Made by a program: the position numbers and the translations under genes
Shown: positions 15,290-24,589 of the stretch, piece by piece
Position numbering within the stretch: position 1 is the stretch's first letter
How the letters are laid out: every line of letters begins with the position of its first letter
DNA from: Conchiformibius sp.
GTDB taxonomy: Bacteria; Pseudomonadota; Gammaproteobacteria; Burkholderiales; Neisseriaceae
Direction: 5' to 3'
DNA: 64,000 bases
Assembly (NCBI GenBank): GCA_029984035.1
Contig: JASBYJ010000001.1
Span: forward strand, 310,001 to 374,000
Notes under the pieces: model-generated
Database searches by the model: none
What the model was told of the DNA's origin: nothing
Seen by the model: the letters and a program-made list of their open reading frames with translations, nothing else

Positions 15290-17661
15290 AATAAATCATC
15301 CAAGTTGGTATTGCTTTGCTGAGAGCGTTGTTGCGGCTGCTGGGGCTGTGCAGGCGGTATCGGTGTTTCAGGCAGCTGTTGCAGCGGCGGAACGGGCATG
15401 ATGTTTCCGTTCGGCATGGTCTCGGCCGAAGCTTGCGGATTGGCATATACGGGTGTGTCGCCTTCTAAAACCGCTTCGTTAATCGTGCCGTATATTTCGG
15501 TCGCAATGTCGGCCATGCCTTTGGGTTTGGGGAATTTTTGCTGCGGTACGCCTTTTAAGGCGAAACGCATATAGTCTATCCACACCGGCAATGCCAAGGT
15601 GCTGCCGAAACCGCGTACGCGCTTATTGTCGATGCGCTTGGGTTGGTCGTAGCCGATGTAAACGGAAGTAACGGTTTGCGGGTTATAGCCGACAAACCAA
15701 GCGTCTTTGAAGTCGTTGGTCGTACCTGTTTTGCCTGCCAAGTCGCTGCGTCCCAACGAACTGGCGCGGGCTGCCGTACCGAATTGGACAACGTCTTTCA
15801 TCATGACAGTCATGGTATAGGCATTGGCACCGTCCAAAATCCGTTGCGCATTTTTTTCTGCTTCCAGAGGTTGCATGACGGCCACTAAGTTGCCTTTACT
15901 GTCTTCAATCTTATCAATGACATAGGCGGATATTTTGTAGCCGCCGTTGGCAAATGCGGCATAGCCTTCAGCCATCTGCATCGGTGTGGCGGAACCTGCG
16001 CCCAATGCTAAAGAGAGGGTTTCAGGCAGCTGTTCGGGGCGGAAACCGAAGCGGCGGATATAGTTGCGTGTATAGGGAACGCCGACTGCTTGGGCAATTC
16101 TGACGGAAACGGTATTTTTGGAGCGGACCAAAGCTTGGCGCAAGGTAATCATGCCTGCGTATTGTCCGTCCGAATTTTTAGGTTGCCAGCCGTTGATGTT
16201 GATTGGGGCATCGTTCAATAGGGTGTCCGTAGTCAGTCCGCGGGACAATGCTGCGGAATAAACGAAAGGTTTGAATGTAGAACCGGGTTGGCGTAATGCT
16301 TGGGTGGCGCGGTTGAAGTTTTTGTAGTGGAAATCATAGCCGCCGACCAATGCGCGTACTGCCCCTGTTTTTGCGTCTAAAGATACGAGTGCTCCTTGGA
16401 TAAGGGGTTGTTGTACAACGGTTAGTTTATCGTTTTGTTTTTTCACGCGTATGAGCGAACCGACTTTCAAGGCATCGGCTCCCAAACGCTTGCTGCCTAC
16501 CGCATCTTTGGCAATGCCCATATCGTTGCGGTTGATAGAGGCCTTTTGCCCGCCTTGCATATAGACGGTGATGCCTTGATTGTCTGTTGCAAGAATAACG
16601 GCAGGTATCATTTCTTCAACCGTATAGGTATTGGAAAGATATTGCTCGATTTCGTTTTCTATTTCGTCTTGGGTAATGCCGTTTAAGTCCAGTTGTGCTT
16701 CTGCTCCGCGGTAGGCGCTTCCTGCATCGAAGCCGGCCAATTGTCTGCGCAAAGCGGCAGTGGCAGCCTGCTGATTGGCAATGTTTACGGTTGTATAGAC
16801 TTTAAATCCGTTGGTATAGGCAGCTTCGCCGTATCTGCGGTAAATTTCCTGCCGGGCCATTTCGGCAACATAGAGTGCGCTTTGCTCCAAATTGAGACGG
16901 TAGCGTTCGTAACGGAGTTGTTCGTTCCAGGCAGCCTTATGTTCAGCCGGAGTAATCCATCCCAGCTCCAGCATATTGTTCAAAATATATTCCTGGCGCA
17001 AACGTGCCCGTTCGGGATTGACAATCGGATTGAATGCAGAAGGGGCTTTGGGCAGGCCTGCCAAAATGGCGGCTTCTGCCAAAGTAATGTCTCTGACGTG
17101 TTTGTTGAAGTAAATTTGTGCCGCAGAAGCAAAACCATATGCACGTTGTCCCAAATAAATTTGGTTGAAATACAGTTCCAAAATTTGATCTTTGGTTAAG
17201 GTGCGTTCGATTTTGTATGCGAGAAGAGCTTCGTTGAATTTGCGCGTTAAAGTTCGTTCGTTGGTTAAATAAAAATTACGGGCGACCTGTTGGGTAATGG
17301 TACTGGCTCCCGATTTGACGCCGCCGCTCAAATTGCCGATAACCGCGCGAGTGATGCCTACCAAGTCGATGCCGAAGTGCTCGTAAAAACGTTTGTCTTC
17401 GGCTGCCAGAACCGCTTCTTTAAGATGTTCGGGAAATTCGCTTATCGGCATAAATGCACGGCGTTCGTCCCCGTATGTGCCAATCAAAACGCCTTCTGCC
17501 GAATAAATCATCAGAGGCTCTTTGGGTTGGTAATTTTGAACGCTGTCAAGGGCGGGCAGTTTGGGATAGACCGCCAAAACAGCAACGGCAACCAGTCCTG
17601 CGATAAAGAGAAACAAGCCAAATAACAGTCCCAGTAAAGTGATAATTAGATTTTTAGCCAT
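15286..17661 (-). CDS. ponA: Penicillin-binding protein 1A
   Basis: Bifunctional class A penicillin-binding protein of 791 residues that polymerises and cross-links peptidoglycan. A single N-terminal membrane anchor (about 5-28) leads into a GT51 transglycosylase with EDKRFYEHFGID, GASTITQQVARN and the block ending ELYFNQIYLG. The transpeptidase has the active-site serine in GSTFKP, then SKN and KTGT. The C-terminal tail is Gln/Pro-rich. The family length is about 800. It lies divergent from pilM, the same arrangement as in pathogenic Neisseria, where the gene is called ponA (mrcA elsewhere). AGGCAAC precedes the start. Confidence 0.95.
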   Translation of the reverse strand: MAKNLIITLLGLLFGLFLFIAGLVAVAVLAVYPKLPALDSVQNYQPKEPLMIYSAEGVLIGTYGDERRAFMPISEFPEHLKEAVLAAEDKRFYEHFGIDLVGITRAVIGNLSGGVKSGASTITQQVARNFYLTNERTLTRKFNEALLAYKIERTLTKDQILELYFNQIYLGQRAYGFASAAQIYFNKHVRDITLAEAAILAGLPKAPSAFNPIVNPERARLRQEYILNNMLELGWITPAEHKAAWNEQLRYERYRLNLEQSALYVAEMARQEIYRRYGEAAYTNGFKVYTTVNIANQQAATAALRRQLAGFDAGSAYRGAEAQLDLNGITQDEIENEIEQYLSNTYTVEEMIPAVILATDNQGITVYMQGGQKASINRNDMGIAKDAVGSKRLGADALKVGSLIRVKKQNDKLTVVQQPLIQGALVSLDAKTGAVRALVGGYDFHYKNFNRATQALRQPGSTFKPFVYSAALSRGLTTDTLLNDAPININGWQPKNSDGQYAGMITLRQALVRSKNTVSVRIAQAVGVPYTRNYIRRFGFRPEQLPETLSLALGAGSATPMQMAEGYAAFANGGYKISAYVIDKIEDSKGNLVAVMQPLEAEKNAQRILDGANAYTMTVMMKDVVQFGTAARASSLGRSDLAGKTGTTNDFKDAWFVGYNPQTVTSVYIGYDQPKRIDNKRVRGFGSTLALPVWIDYMRFALKGVPQQKFPKPKGMADIATEIYGTINEAVLEGDTPVYANPQASAETMPNGNIMPVPPLQQLPETPIPPAQPQQPQQRSQQSNTNLDDLF

Positions 17662-17738
17662 AATTTTTGTTGCCTAAAATGATAAAAATTGCCATCGGTT
17701 TTTTAAAATCAAGTAAAATAAGCACCGTATTTTGTTAT

Positions 17739-17768
17739 TTGAGCCCGAACAGCAGGCGGCATTATAAA
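17739..17768 (+). promoter_or_regulatory. Likely sigma-70 promoter of the pil operon
   Basis: TTGAGC (17739-17744) and TATAAA (17763-17768) are separated by 18 bp in the ponA-pilM gap, about 35 bp before the pilM start. Both boxes are near consensus. The region is AT-rich, so a chance match is possible. Confidence 0.45.
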
Positions 17769-17800
17769 TGTTTTGCATGTTACGTTGAGGATTTTAAGTT

Positions 17801-18904
17801 ATGCGTTTCAAAAAAACCGGAAGTAATACAAGTAATAAGAGCTCTGTATCTACTGTGGGCGGGAGTGTGATCGGTTTGAGTATCGGCCAGAATCTCGTGA
17901 GCATGGTGCAGGTGTCGGGTAAGCGCTTGGATCAAGTTCAAGTGGAGAAATATGCTACTGTGCAACTACCGACAGGGGTTATTTCCGGTTCGGAAATTGT
18001 AGATTTTGAAAATCTTGTGTCTCATTTGCAACAATGTTACCGCAAGATGAAGACAAACTGCAAACGTGTAAATATCGGATTGCCTGCCTCCTCCGTAACT
18101 ATTGAAGATAATCTTCAATATTATCCTGATTCCGATATTTCTATTCAGGAGTTTGTTGAAACCGAAGTTGTGCGTGTCGGTGCATTGGATGAAATGCGTT
18201 ATGACTGGCATCAATTTGAGCAAAAAGGCGGCGAGGCTAAAACTGTTTTGATGGTTGCGGCTAAGATTGCTGATGTGGATCGTTATACTGATTTACTTGA
18301 CGAATTGGATTTGAATGCTGCTAATGTAGATGTTGACATTTTTGCTGTTGCGAATGCTTTTTCTTATGCTGATCAAATGGATGGTGGTGAGTTTGCTTAT
18401 GAAAAAATTGGTATGTTTGACATAGGAGATTCTGTTACCAAAACTTTAGTTATGAGCGGAGGACGGATATTGTTCCGTCATGAGAGTCCGCTGGGTTTAA
18501 CCAATTTGCTCCAGATGATTCAGCATGATTATCAGGTAAGTGAAGTGGAAGCCATGAGAATGCTTGCGGGCGAAACCCCGCAGCCTGAAGGCTTTAAAGC
18601 TTCTGTAATTGATAATTTTAATATGCAGGTTGTTCAGGAGATTCAGCGTGCATTGCAATTCTTTGCTACTACTCAAAATATTGAGCAAGGTGATGACCTG
18701 AAGCGTATCTTTGTAAGTGGTAGCGGGTGTGTTGCAGGTAGTGGATTGGCACAGGCAGTGCATGCTCAAACTGGAATTTTAACTAATCAAGTTGCTCCCG
18801 TTACGGTGGCAAATAGTAAGTTGAAGGTAGATGAGCATCGGTTTGCTGCGGATGCGAATGCATTAACTACGGCGTTTGGATTAGCATTGAGAGGATTGGC
18901 TTGA
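17801..18904 (+). CDS. pilM: Type IV pilus assembly protein PilM
   Basis: Actin-like cytoplasmic ATPase of 367 residues that binds the cytoplasmic tail of PilN and links the PilNO membrane complex to the pilus motors. Visible are VIGLSIGQNLVSMVQVS at the start, the FDIGDSVTKTLVMSGGRILFRHE ATPase block and FVSGSGCVAGSGLAQAVHAQTGI near the end. GAGGA lies nine bases before the ATG. It is the first gene of pilMNOPQ, with one base between its stop and the pilN start. Coding sequence is clearly AT-richer than ponA or aroB. Confidence 0.95.
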   Translation: MRFKKTGSNTSNKSSVSTVGGSVIGLSIGQNLVSMVQVSGKRLDQVQVEKYATVQLPTGVISGSEIVDFENLVSHLQQCYRKMKTNCKRVNIGLPASSVTIEDNLQYYPDSDISIQEFVETEVVRVGALDEMRYDWHQFEQKGGEAKTVLMVAAKIADVDRYTDLLDELDLNAANVDVDIFAVANAFSYADQMDGGEFAYEKIGMFDIGDSVTKTLVMSGGRILFRHESPLGLTNLLQMIQHDYQVSEVEAMRMLAGETPQPEGFKASVIDNFNMQVVQEIQRALQFFATTQNIEQGDDLKRIFVSGSGCVAGSGLAQAVHAQTGILTNQVAPVTVANSKLKVDEHRFAADANALTTAFGLALRGLA

Positions 18905-18905
18905 A

Positions 18906-19511
18906 ATGAACCTGATTAAAATTAACTTGTTGCCGTATCGTGAATTGCAAGATCAGAAACAGAAGCAACAATTGAATACGATTCTTGCTTTGGGTGCCCT
19001 AGTAGGTGCGGCAATTGTGGGATTGGTCTATATGGCACTCCTTGGAGCGGTTGCTAATCAGAATAGTCGTAATGAGAGTTTGCGAGAAGGTATAAGAGCA
19101 TTGGATGCAACCTTGGAGGAAATCAAGGAACTTAATCAGCGTAAGCAAAGTTTTTTGGAACGTAAACGGAAAGTAGAAGAACTTGACAGTAAGCGTTTTG
19201 AGGGGGCAAAAATTATTGATACGCTTAATAGGTTGGTTCCTGAAGGTGTCTATCTTTCGGAGTTAAATTCTGTCGGTGGCGATAAGGTTGAAATCAGTCC
19301 GCTATATGAAATTACAGGACATGCAATTAGTGATAATAAAGTCGCTGCTATGATGGCTTCTTTGCCTAGTACGGCAGTGTTTGCCGAGCCTGTCGAGCTG
19401 ATTCGGATTGAGAAGACAGATGATGGGCAGAAATTTATTCTTAGAGCCAGGTTGTTTGAGCCTGTTTCTTCTGATGGTGCAAATTCTGACTCAACGATGG
19501 AAGGTAATTGA
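18906..19511 (+). CDS. pilN: Type IV pilus assembly protein PilN
   Basis: Inner-membrane protein of 201 residues. The short cytoplasmic N-terminus contains INLLPYRE, the conserved motif that docks into PilM. One membrane helix follows (about 24-45), then a periplasmic coiled coil and a small globular domain. PilN pairs with PilO to align the inner-membrane platform with the secretin. It sits between pilM and pilO with near-zero spacing. Confidence 0.95.
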   Translation: MNLIKINLLPYRELQDQKQKQQLNTILALGALVGAAIVGLVYMALLGAVANQNSRNESLREGIRALDATLEEIKELNQRKQSFLERKRKVEELDSKRFEGAKIIDTLNRLVPEGVYLSELNSVGGDKVEISPLYEITGHAISDNKVAAMMASLPSTAVFAEPVELIRIEKTDDGQKFILRARLFEPVSSDGANSDSTMEGN

Positions 19512-19513
19512 TT

Positions 19514-20119
19514 ATGAGCGTAAACGATATTAATCTTGGTAACTTACACAAACAAGCCAAGCCGGTTCAGTTTGTGTTTGCTGGGCTTATTGTAGCGTTG
19601 CTTGTCGTTGTCGGTTATTTTGCCCTAATTAAGAATCAATGGGATGAATTGACGGTAGCTCAGCAGCAAGAGGAGGAATTAAGAGGCGAATATAAAATTA
19701 AAGCTGCGCGTGCTGCTAATTTGGAAAATCTGAAGTTGGAATTGGCGCAGATTGAGGCTTCTATTGAAGTTTTGCTTAAGAAACTTCCTACAAGTGCCGA
19801 AATACACAATCTTATTCAAGAATTGCATCAAGCAGCTGCAAAAAATGGCTTGGTTTTAAGTGTTGTAGCTCCTCAAAGGGTAGTAACGGAAGGTCCTATT
19901 CAACGTTTGCCACATGAAATTCAGGTGAATGGTAATTATGAGCAGATTGCTCAATTTGCGAGAGATGTGGGACAAATGTCACGAATTGTTACCTTGTCTA
20001 ATCTATCTTTGAGACATGAGAATAAAAGCCAGAGTAAACTGGTATTTAGTGCATCTGCCAATACGTATAAGGCTGTTGATGTGTCAGAGACTGAAGCTAT
20101 GCAATCAGCAACCAACTAG
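19514..20119 (+). CDS. pilO: Type IV pilus assembly protein PilO
   Basis: Inner-membrane partner of PilN, 201 residues: short cytoplasmic part, one membrane helix (about 22-41), a coiled coil (QQEEELRGEYKIKAARAANLE onwards, in two overlapping heptad runs) and a ferredoxin-like periplasmic domain. I chose the ATG at 19514 (MSVNDINL), two bases after the pilN stop; a TTG at 19508 would overlap pilN. Low GC like the rest of the operon. Confidence 0.94.
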   Translation: MSVNDINLGNLHKQAKPVQFVFAGLIVALLVVVGYFALIKNQWDELTVAQQQEEELRGEYKIKAARAANLENLKLELAQIEASIEVLLKKLPTSAEIHNLIQELHQAAAKNGLVLSVVAPQRVVTEGPIQRLPHEIQVNGNYEQIAQFARDVGQMSRIVTLSNLSLRHENKSQSKLVFSASANTYKAVDVSETEAMQSATN

Positions 20120-20164
20120 GTAATATATTGCTTTTAAAGAGTTTAATATTTGGGGCGTAAATAG

Positions 20165-20692
20165 ATGAATACTAAGTTATTTTTACTATCAGCAATGGTG
20201 CTGTTGGCAGGCTGTTCTGAAAAGCATGGAGATTTGCATGCTTGGATGGCACAAGAAAGGAATGCTGCTAAACAGAATATTCAGCCGATTGAGCCATTGG
20301 CTCCGATTGAGCCAGTCACTTATTCGGTTCCGGCATTTAGTGGTCCTAATGCGTTTAGTTTGCAGCGTATGAAAGCTGCTTATCAAAACAATAATGCCCC
20401 TGATTTTAATAGACCTAAAGAGTTGCTAGAGAATTATAGTTTGGAGAATTTAAAGTATGTAGGTTCAATTGGCAGTTCAGGTAATTTCTCTGGCTTGATT
20501 GAGGTTCAGGTTGAAGGTAAGAAACATGTTTATACCGTAAAACCGGGTAATTATTTAGGCCAGCATTTTGGACGCATCACCCGTATTACGCATGATACTA
20601 TTTATATTAATGAGACGGTGGAAGATATTCAGGGTGAGTGGGTGTCTAGAACAGTTGAATTGCAGGCTGCGGTTTCTGCAGACAGTAATTAG
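20165..20692 (+). CDS. pilP: Type IV pilus pilotin-like lipoprotein PilP
   Basis: Lipoprotein of 175 residues with signal peptide and lipobox LLAGC (cysteine at about residue 17). A proline-rich unstructured stretch (about 38-55) leads to the C-terminal beta-sandwich domain (SLENLKYVGSIGSSGNFSGLIEV, TYTVKPGNYLG-like strand). PilP binds PilN/PilO and contacts the PilQ secretin. It lies between pilO (45 bp before) and pilQ (about 40 bp after). Confidence 0.94.
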   Translation: MNTKLFLLSAMVLLAGCSEKHGDLHAWMAQERNAAKQNIQPIEPLAPIEPVTYSVPAFSGPNAFSLQRMKAAYQNNNAPDFNRPKELLENYSLENLKYVGSIGSSGNFSGLIEVQVEGKKHVYTVKPGNYLGQHFGRITRITHDTIYINETVEDIQGEWVSRTVELQAAVSADSN

Positions 20693-20732
20693 AACGTTTT
20701 TCGATTTCAAATTTATATAGATAAGAGGCTTG

Positions 20733-22838
20733 ATGACTATGAAAACCAATTCTGTTAGAACCCTGTCTGCTGCTGTATTAGGTTTGATGATGCAGGCGAC
20801 CTTTGCCGGCAATATTACAGCGATTGATGTGTCGGTTTTGCCAAATCAACAGCGCTTGGTTAGGTTGAAATTTGATCAAACTCCGGTTGTACCGAAAGGT
20901 AGCATTACTTCTGCACCTGCTCCTACTTCTGGTCGTATTTTCTTGGATTTTCCTACTACAGGTATTCAGATTCCACAATCTACCTTGAGTTATAACGATA
21001 CTTTACTGAAGCATATCGCAACAGCACAAGCGAACGGTAATTCACGGCTGATGTTTGTGCTTTCTAAAGAAAGTCAATATGACACTCAAATAAAAGGTGA
21101 TGAGGTTCATATTTACATTAGCGAATCTACTTCTGTAAATACTGCACCGGAATATGTTCAAGTTGGTGTTTCTAATGGGAACACGGTAACTCGTGATGTT
21201 GGCTCTAATGGTGTAAATATTGATTTCCGTAAAGGTCAGGGCAACGAAGGTATCGTTGAATTTGTTTCTGAGTATCGTGGTGAGCCCGAAGTAAAAGTTT
21301 ACAATGATAGATTGGTTTTGACGCTTAAGAATTATCCTATACTCGTACAAGATCAGAGAAATTTTGATGTGGCCGATTTTGTTACTCCGGTTCGCACGGT
21401 TTCCGTAAAAAGATTAGGTAATGATACCCAAATCACCATTAATGCTAATGGCTCATGGGAGCACAAGCTCAGTCAATCTAACGGACGTAGGATTGTTAGT
21501 ATCAAACAAAAAGACAATATTACTTCTAAAGGGATGACTGCTGATTCAGCTAAGTCTAAAAAATTTACTGGTAAAAAGGTAACATTAGACTTCCAAGATA
21601 TCAGTGTGCGTACCGTATTGCAGATTTTAGCTAAAGAATCTAATATGAACATTATTGCAAGCGATAATGTTCAAGGCAACATTACATTGTCTTTGAAAGA
21701 TGTACCTTGGGATCAAGCTTTAGATTTGGTTTTGGATTTGAATAATTTGGATATGAAGAAAGTAGGAAACGTTCTTCATATTGCTCCTCGTACCGATATG
21801 TTGCAACGGCAGATAGAAAATGCCGAAAACCAACGCAGATTGGATGAGATGGGCATCCTGATTGAACGTTCATTCCAGCTCAAATATAAAAATGTTGAAG
21901 TATTCAGAAAAATACTTAATTTGAGTGAGAATGGGACTAGTACCGGTAATCATACCAACAGTATTTTGACCAGTAGGGGTAGTGCGCTGATTGATCCGGG
22001 TACCAATACCCTGATTATTAATGATACACCGAGTGTGGTGGCGAAATTTGAACGGTTAATTGAAGAGCTTGATGTTCCTGTTCGGCAAGTTATGGTTGAA
22101 GCACGTATTGTAGTAGCTACTGATGGTGTTTCGCGTGAATTGGGTATGAAATTTGGTTTGGCCGGCAAGGCGCAATCTAACGGACATGGTAAAATTCAAG
22201 TAGGTTCGCAGTGGGTTACCGGTAGTAACAGTACATCGTTTGATACGCCGAATATTAATTTACCGTTAAGTTCTTTGGCAACAGGTGCACTGGCGATTGT
22301 AAGTAATATTAAAAGTTCATCGTTGGGACTGGAATTATCCGCAATGGAAGAAGAAGAACGTACCAAAACCATTTCTATTCCCCGTGTTTTGACGCAGGAT
22401 AGGAAAGAAGCGGAAATCAAACAAGGTAAACAAATACCTTACAGGGTTATGGATGGTGATGGGAATACCACAGTTTCTTTCAAGGATGCGGTGTTGAGCT
22501 TGAAAGTAACCCCGCATATCACGCCGAATAATAAAATCATTATGGATATTAATATCTTGAACGATGAGGAAGCTGGCACAACTTCTACGGGTGAAATTAT
22601 TATTGGCACTCAATCGGTCAAGACACAAGCAATGGTGGATGACGGTGCTACCTTGATTTTAGGTGGCGTATATGTTGAAAAGCACACTCAATTCTTCGGT
22701 AAAGTACCTTTCCTGGGAGATATTCCTTTGATTGGTAACCTATTTAAATCACGTCGCCGTGGTAATGAACGCAATGAGTTGCTATTCTTCATTACACCAC
22801 GCATTATGGGTGAAGAAGGTAGTGTATTACGTTATTAA
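20733..22838 (+). CDS. pilQ: Type IV pilus secretin PilQ
   Basis: Outer-membrane secretin of about 701 residues through which the pilus leaves and, in transformable Neisseriaceae, DNA enters. It has a signal peptide, N-terminal AMIN-type domains, an N0/N1 region (VTLDFQDISVRTVLQILAKES) and a C-terminal secretin domain (VPVRQVMVEARIV, VPFLGDIPLIGNLFKS). I see no Lys/Pro-rich small basic repeats such as those in N. meningitidis PilQ. ATG 20733 or ATG 20739 fits the upstream AAGAGG; a TTG at 20730 is less likely. No exact DUS occurs inside it. Confidence 0.95.
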   Translation: MTMKTNSVRTLSAAVLGLMMQATFAGNITAIDVSVLPNQQRLVRLKFDQTPVVPKGSITSAPAPTSGRIFLDFPTTGIQIPQSTLSYNDTLLKHIATAQANGNSRLMFVLSKESQYDTQIKGDEVHIYISESTSVNTAPEYVQVGVSNGNTVTRDVGSNGVNIDFRKGQGNEGIVEFVSEYRGEPEVKVYNDRLVLTLKNYPILVQDQRNFDVADFVTPVRTVSVKRLGNDTQITINANGSWEHKLSQSNGRRIVSIKQKDNITSKGMTADSAKSKKFTGKKVTLDFQDISVRTVLQILAKESNMNIIASDNVQGNITLSLKDVPWDQALDLVLDLNNLDMKKVGNVLHIAPRTDMLQRQIENAENQRRLDEMGILIERSFQLKYKNVEVFRKILNLSENGTSTGNHTNSILTSRGSALIDPGTNTLIINDTPSVVAKFERLIEELDVPVRQVMVEARIVVATDGVSRELGMKFGLAGKAQSNGHGKIQVGSQWVTGSNSTSFDTPNINLPLSSLATGALAIVSNIKSSSLGLELSAMEEEERTKTISIPRVLTQDRKEAEIKQGKQIPYRVMDGDGNTTVSFKDAVLSLKVTPHITPNNKIIMDINILNDEEAGTTSTGEIIIGTQSVKTQAMVDDGATLILGGVYVEKHTQFFGKVPFLGDIPLIGNLFKSRRRGNERNELLFFITPRIMGEEGSVLRY

Positions 22839-22872
22839 AAAGCCTGCGCATTTGATGTTAAATTAGGTTAAA

Positions 22873-23400
22873 ATGCCTGCCATGAGACACATGGCAGGCA
22901 ATTTTTTTCTAGTTGGTTTGATGGGCGCAGGCAAAAGTACTTTAGGAAAAAAGCTTGCTGCCCAGTTGAGCAGTCCTTTTTATGATAGCGACAATGAAAT
23001 TTGTCAGCGAACCGGAGTGGATATTCCTACTATCTTTGCCATGGAAGGCGAGCAAGGTTTTCGTGATAGGGAATGTATTGTTATTTCCGAATTGGCTTCA
23101 CGCCAGGGAATTATATTGGCAACCGGCGGCGGGGCGGTTTTGCGTGAAGAAAACCGATGCTGCCTGAAAAGTAACGGAGTGGTTTTGTACTTGCACGCAC
23201 AACCTGATGTCTTGTTTGAACGGGTTCGTCATGATAAAAACCGACCGCTGCTTCAAGTGGAAAACCCACTGGACAAATTATTGGAGTTATACAAAGAGCG
23301 CGATACTTTGTATCGACAGACCGCGCATTTTGTTGTGGAAGTGGGCGGATTGTCATGTCATGACGCTTTTAATCAGGTGTTATCCTGCATCAGGAGATAA
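22873..23400 (+). CDS. aroK: Shikimate kinase
   Basis: Phosphorylates shikimate with ATP in aromatic amino-acid synthesis. The 175-residue product has Walker A GLMGAGKST, the shikimate-binding DSDNEI and the GGGAV loop, and the lid RxxRPLL (RHDKNRPLL). Three in-frame ATGs (22873, 22882, 22891) all lie inside a strong hairpin; AGG seven bases upstream favours the first. The stop overlaps the aroB ATG (TAATG). Order pilQ-aroK-aroB matches N. meningitidis. Confidence 0.93.
   Translation: MPAMRHMAGNFFLVGLMGAGKSTLGKKLAAQLSSPFYDSDNEICQRTGVDIPTIFAMEGEQGFRDRECIVISELASRQGIILATGGGAVLREENRCCLKSNGVVLYLHAQPDVLFERVRHDKNRPLLQVENPLDKLLELYKERDTLYRQTAHFVVEVGGLSCHDAFNQVLSCIRR
22874..22909 (+). terminator. Terminator-like hairpin over the aroK start codons
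   Basis: TGCCTGCCATG (22874-22884) and CATGGCAGGCA (22890-22900) form a perfect 11-bp stem with a 5-nt loop, followed by ATTTTTTTCT. This has the form of an intrinsic terminator for the pil operon, yet it begins one base into the first aroK ATG and the T tract encodes two Phe codons. It could also hide the aroK ribosome-binding region in long transcripts. Confidence 0.65.
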
Positions 23401-24509
23401 TGGAAATGGGCAAACTGCATACCGTGCAGGTGGATACACCTTCACATGATTATCCGATTGAAATAGGTACGGGTATTTTGGGTGATTTCGATATATTAAA
23501 GCCCTATATAGGACAGAAAGCGGTAATTGTCAGCAACGATACGGTGGCGGAATATTATTTGTCCTTTCTGGAGAGCTGCCTGAAAGACAATCATATAGAA
23601 GTTTTATCCGTTATTTTGCCCGATGGCGAGCAATACAAAAATCATGAATCATTGAACAAAATTTATGATGAATTGCTGCTTGCACATGCAGATAGGAAAA
23701 CGACCTTAATCGCTTTGGGTGGCGGCGTCATCGGTGATACGGCTGGATTTGCAGCGGCCACTTATCAAAGGGGCATGCCTTTTATCCAGATTCCGACGAC
23801 ATTGCTGAGCCAAGTTGATTCGTCAGTGGGCGGGAAAACGGCGATTAATCATGCTTTAGGTAAAAACATGATTGGTGCATTTTATCAACCTGAATTGGTG
23901 CTGGCAGATTTGTCGGTCTTGGCTACGCTGCCCGAACGCGAATTTTCCGCAGGTATGGCGGAAGTGATTAAATATGCTTTATTGGGCGACGCGGACTTTT
24001 TGCAGTGGCTTGAAAAGCATATGGACGCTTTGATGCAGCGGGATGTGGAATTATTGGCGTGTGCGGTGAAGCACTGTTGCGAGATGAAGGCGGACATTGT
24101 CGCTCAAGACGAAACGGAGCAAGGCATACGGGCCTGGTTGAATTTGGGGCATACATTCGCGCATGCCATTGAAGCGGAAATGGGTTACGGAGTGTGGCTG
24201 CATGGTGAAGCGGTTGCAGCAGGAATGGTACTCGCCTGCCGTCTGTCGGAACAAATAGGCTGCCTGAAGCAGGAAGAGACCGAGCGTGTTTGCCGTTTGT
24301 TGCAAAAAGCCCGCTTGCCTGACGCTCCTCCTGCGTTTCCCTTCGAACGGTGGCTGCAACACATGAGACGCGATAAAAAAGTGCAAAACGGTAAAATGCG
24401 TTTTATTACTTTGAAATCCTTAGGACAAGCGCAAATTTCCGAAATTGACGACATGGAATGTCTCCGGCAAGCATTGCTGCCTTTTTCAGGCAGCCAATCC
24501 GTTCTTTAA
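23400..24509 (+). CDS. aroB: 3-dehydroquinate synthase
   Basis: NAD- and metal-dependent second enzyme of the shikimate pathway, 369 residues. Visible are LPDGEQYKN, the NAD-binding GGGVIGDTAGFAAATYQRG, PTTLLSQVDSSVGGKTAIN and the metal-ligand segment LNLGHTFAHAIEAE with later LHGEAVAAGM. Length and order are typical. It is coupled to aroK by the TAATG overlap. A perfect DUS lies inside it (24257-24268), the first exact copy after the DUS-free pil region, and a near-DUS lies at the stop. Confidence 0.96.
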   Translation: MEMGKLHTVQVDTPSHDYPIEIGTGILGDFDILKPYIGQKAVIVSNDTVAEYYLSFLESCLKDNHIEVLSVILPDGEQYKNHESLNKIYDELLLAHADRKTTLIALGGGVIGDTAGFAAATYQRGMPFIQIPTTLLSQVDSSVGGKTAINHALGKNMIGAFYQPELVLADLSVLATLPEREFSAGMAEVIKYALLGDADFLQWLEKHMDALMQRDVELLACAVKHCCEMKADIVAQDETEQGIRAWLNLGHTFAHAIEAEMGYGVWLHGEAVAAGMVLACRLSEQIGCLKQEETERVCRLLQKARLPDAPPAFPFERWLQHMRRDKKVQNGKMRFITLKSLGQAQISEIDDMECLRQALLPFSGSQSVL

Positions 24510-24589
24510 ACGGCAGATTTTTCTGTAATGCCTATCGGCTTCTTTGCTACAATTCGCTTTTTTGACAGTTATCGGACACTTATAAAGTT

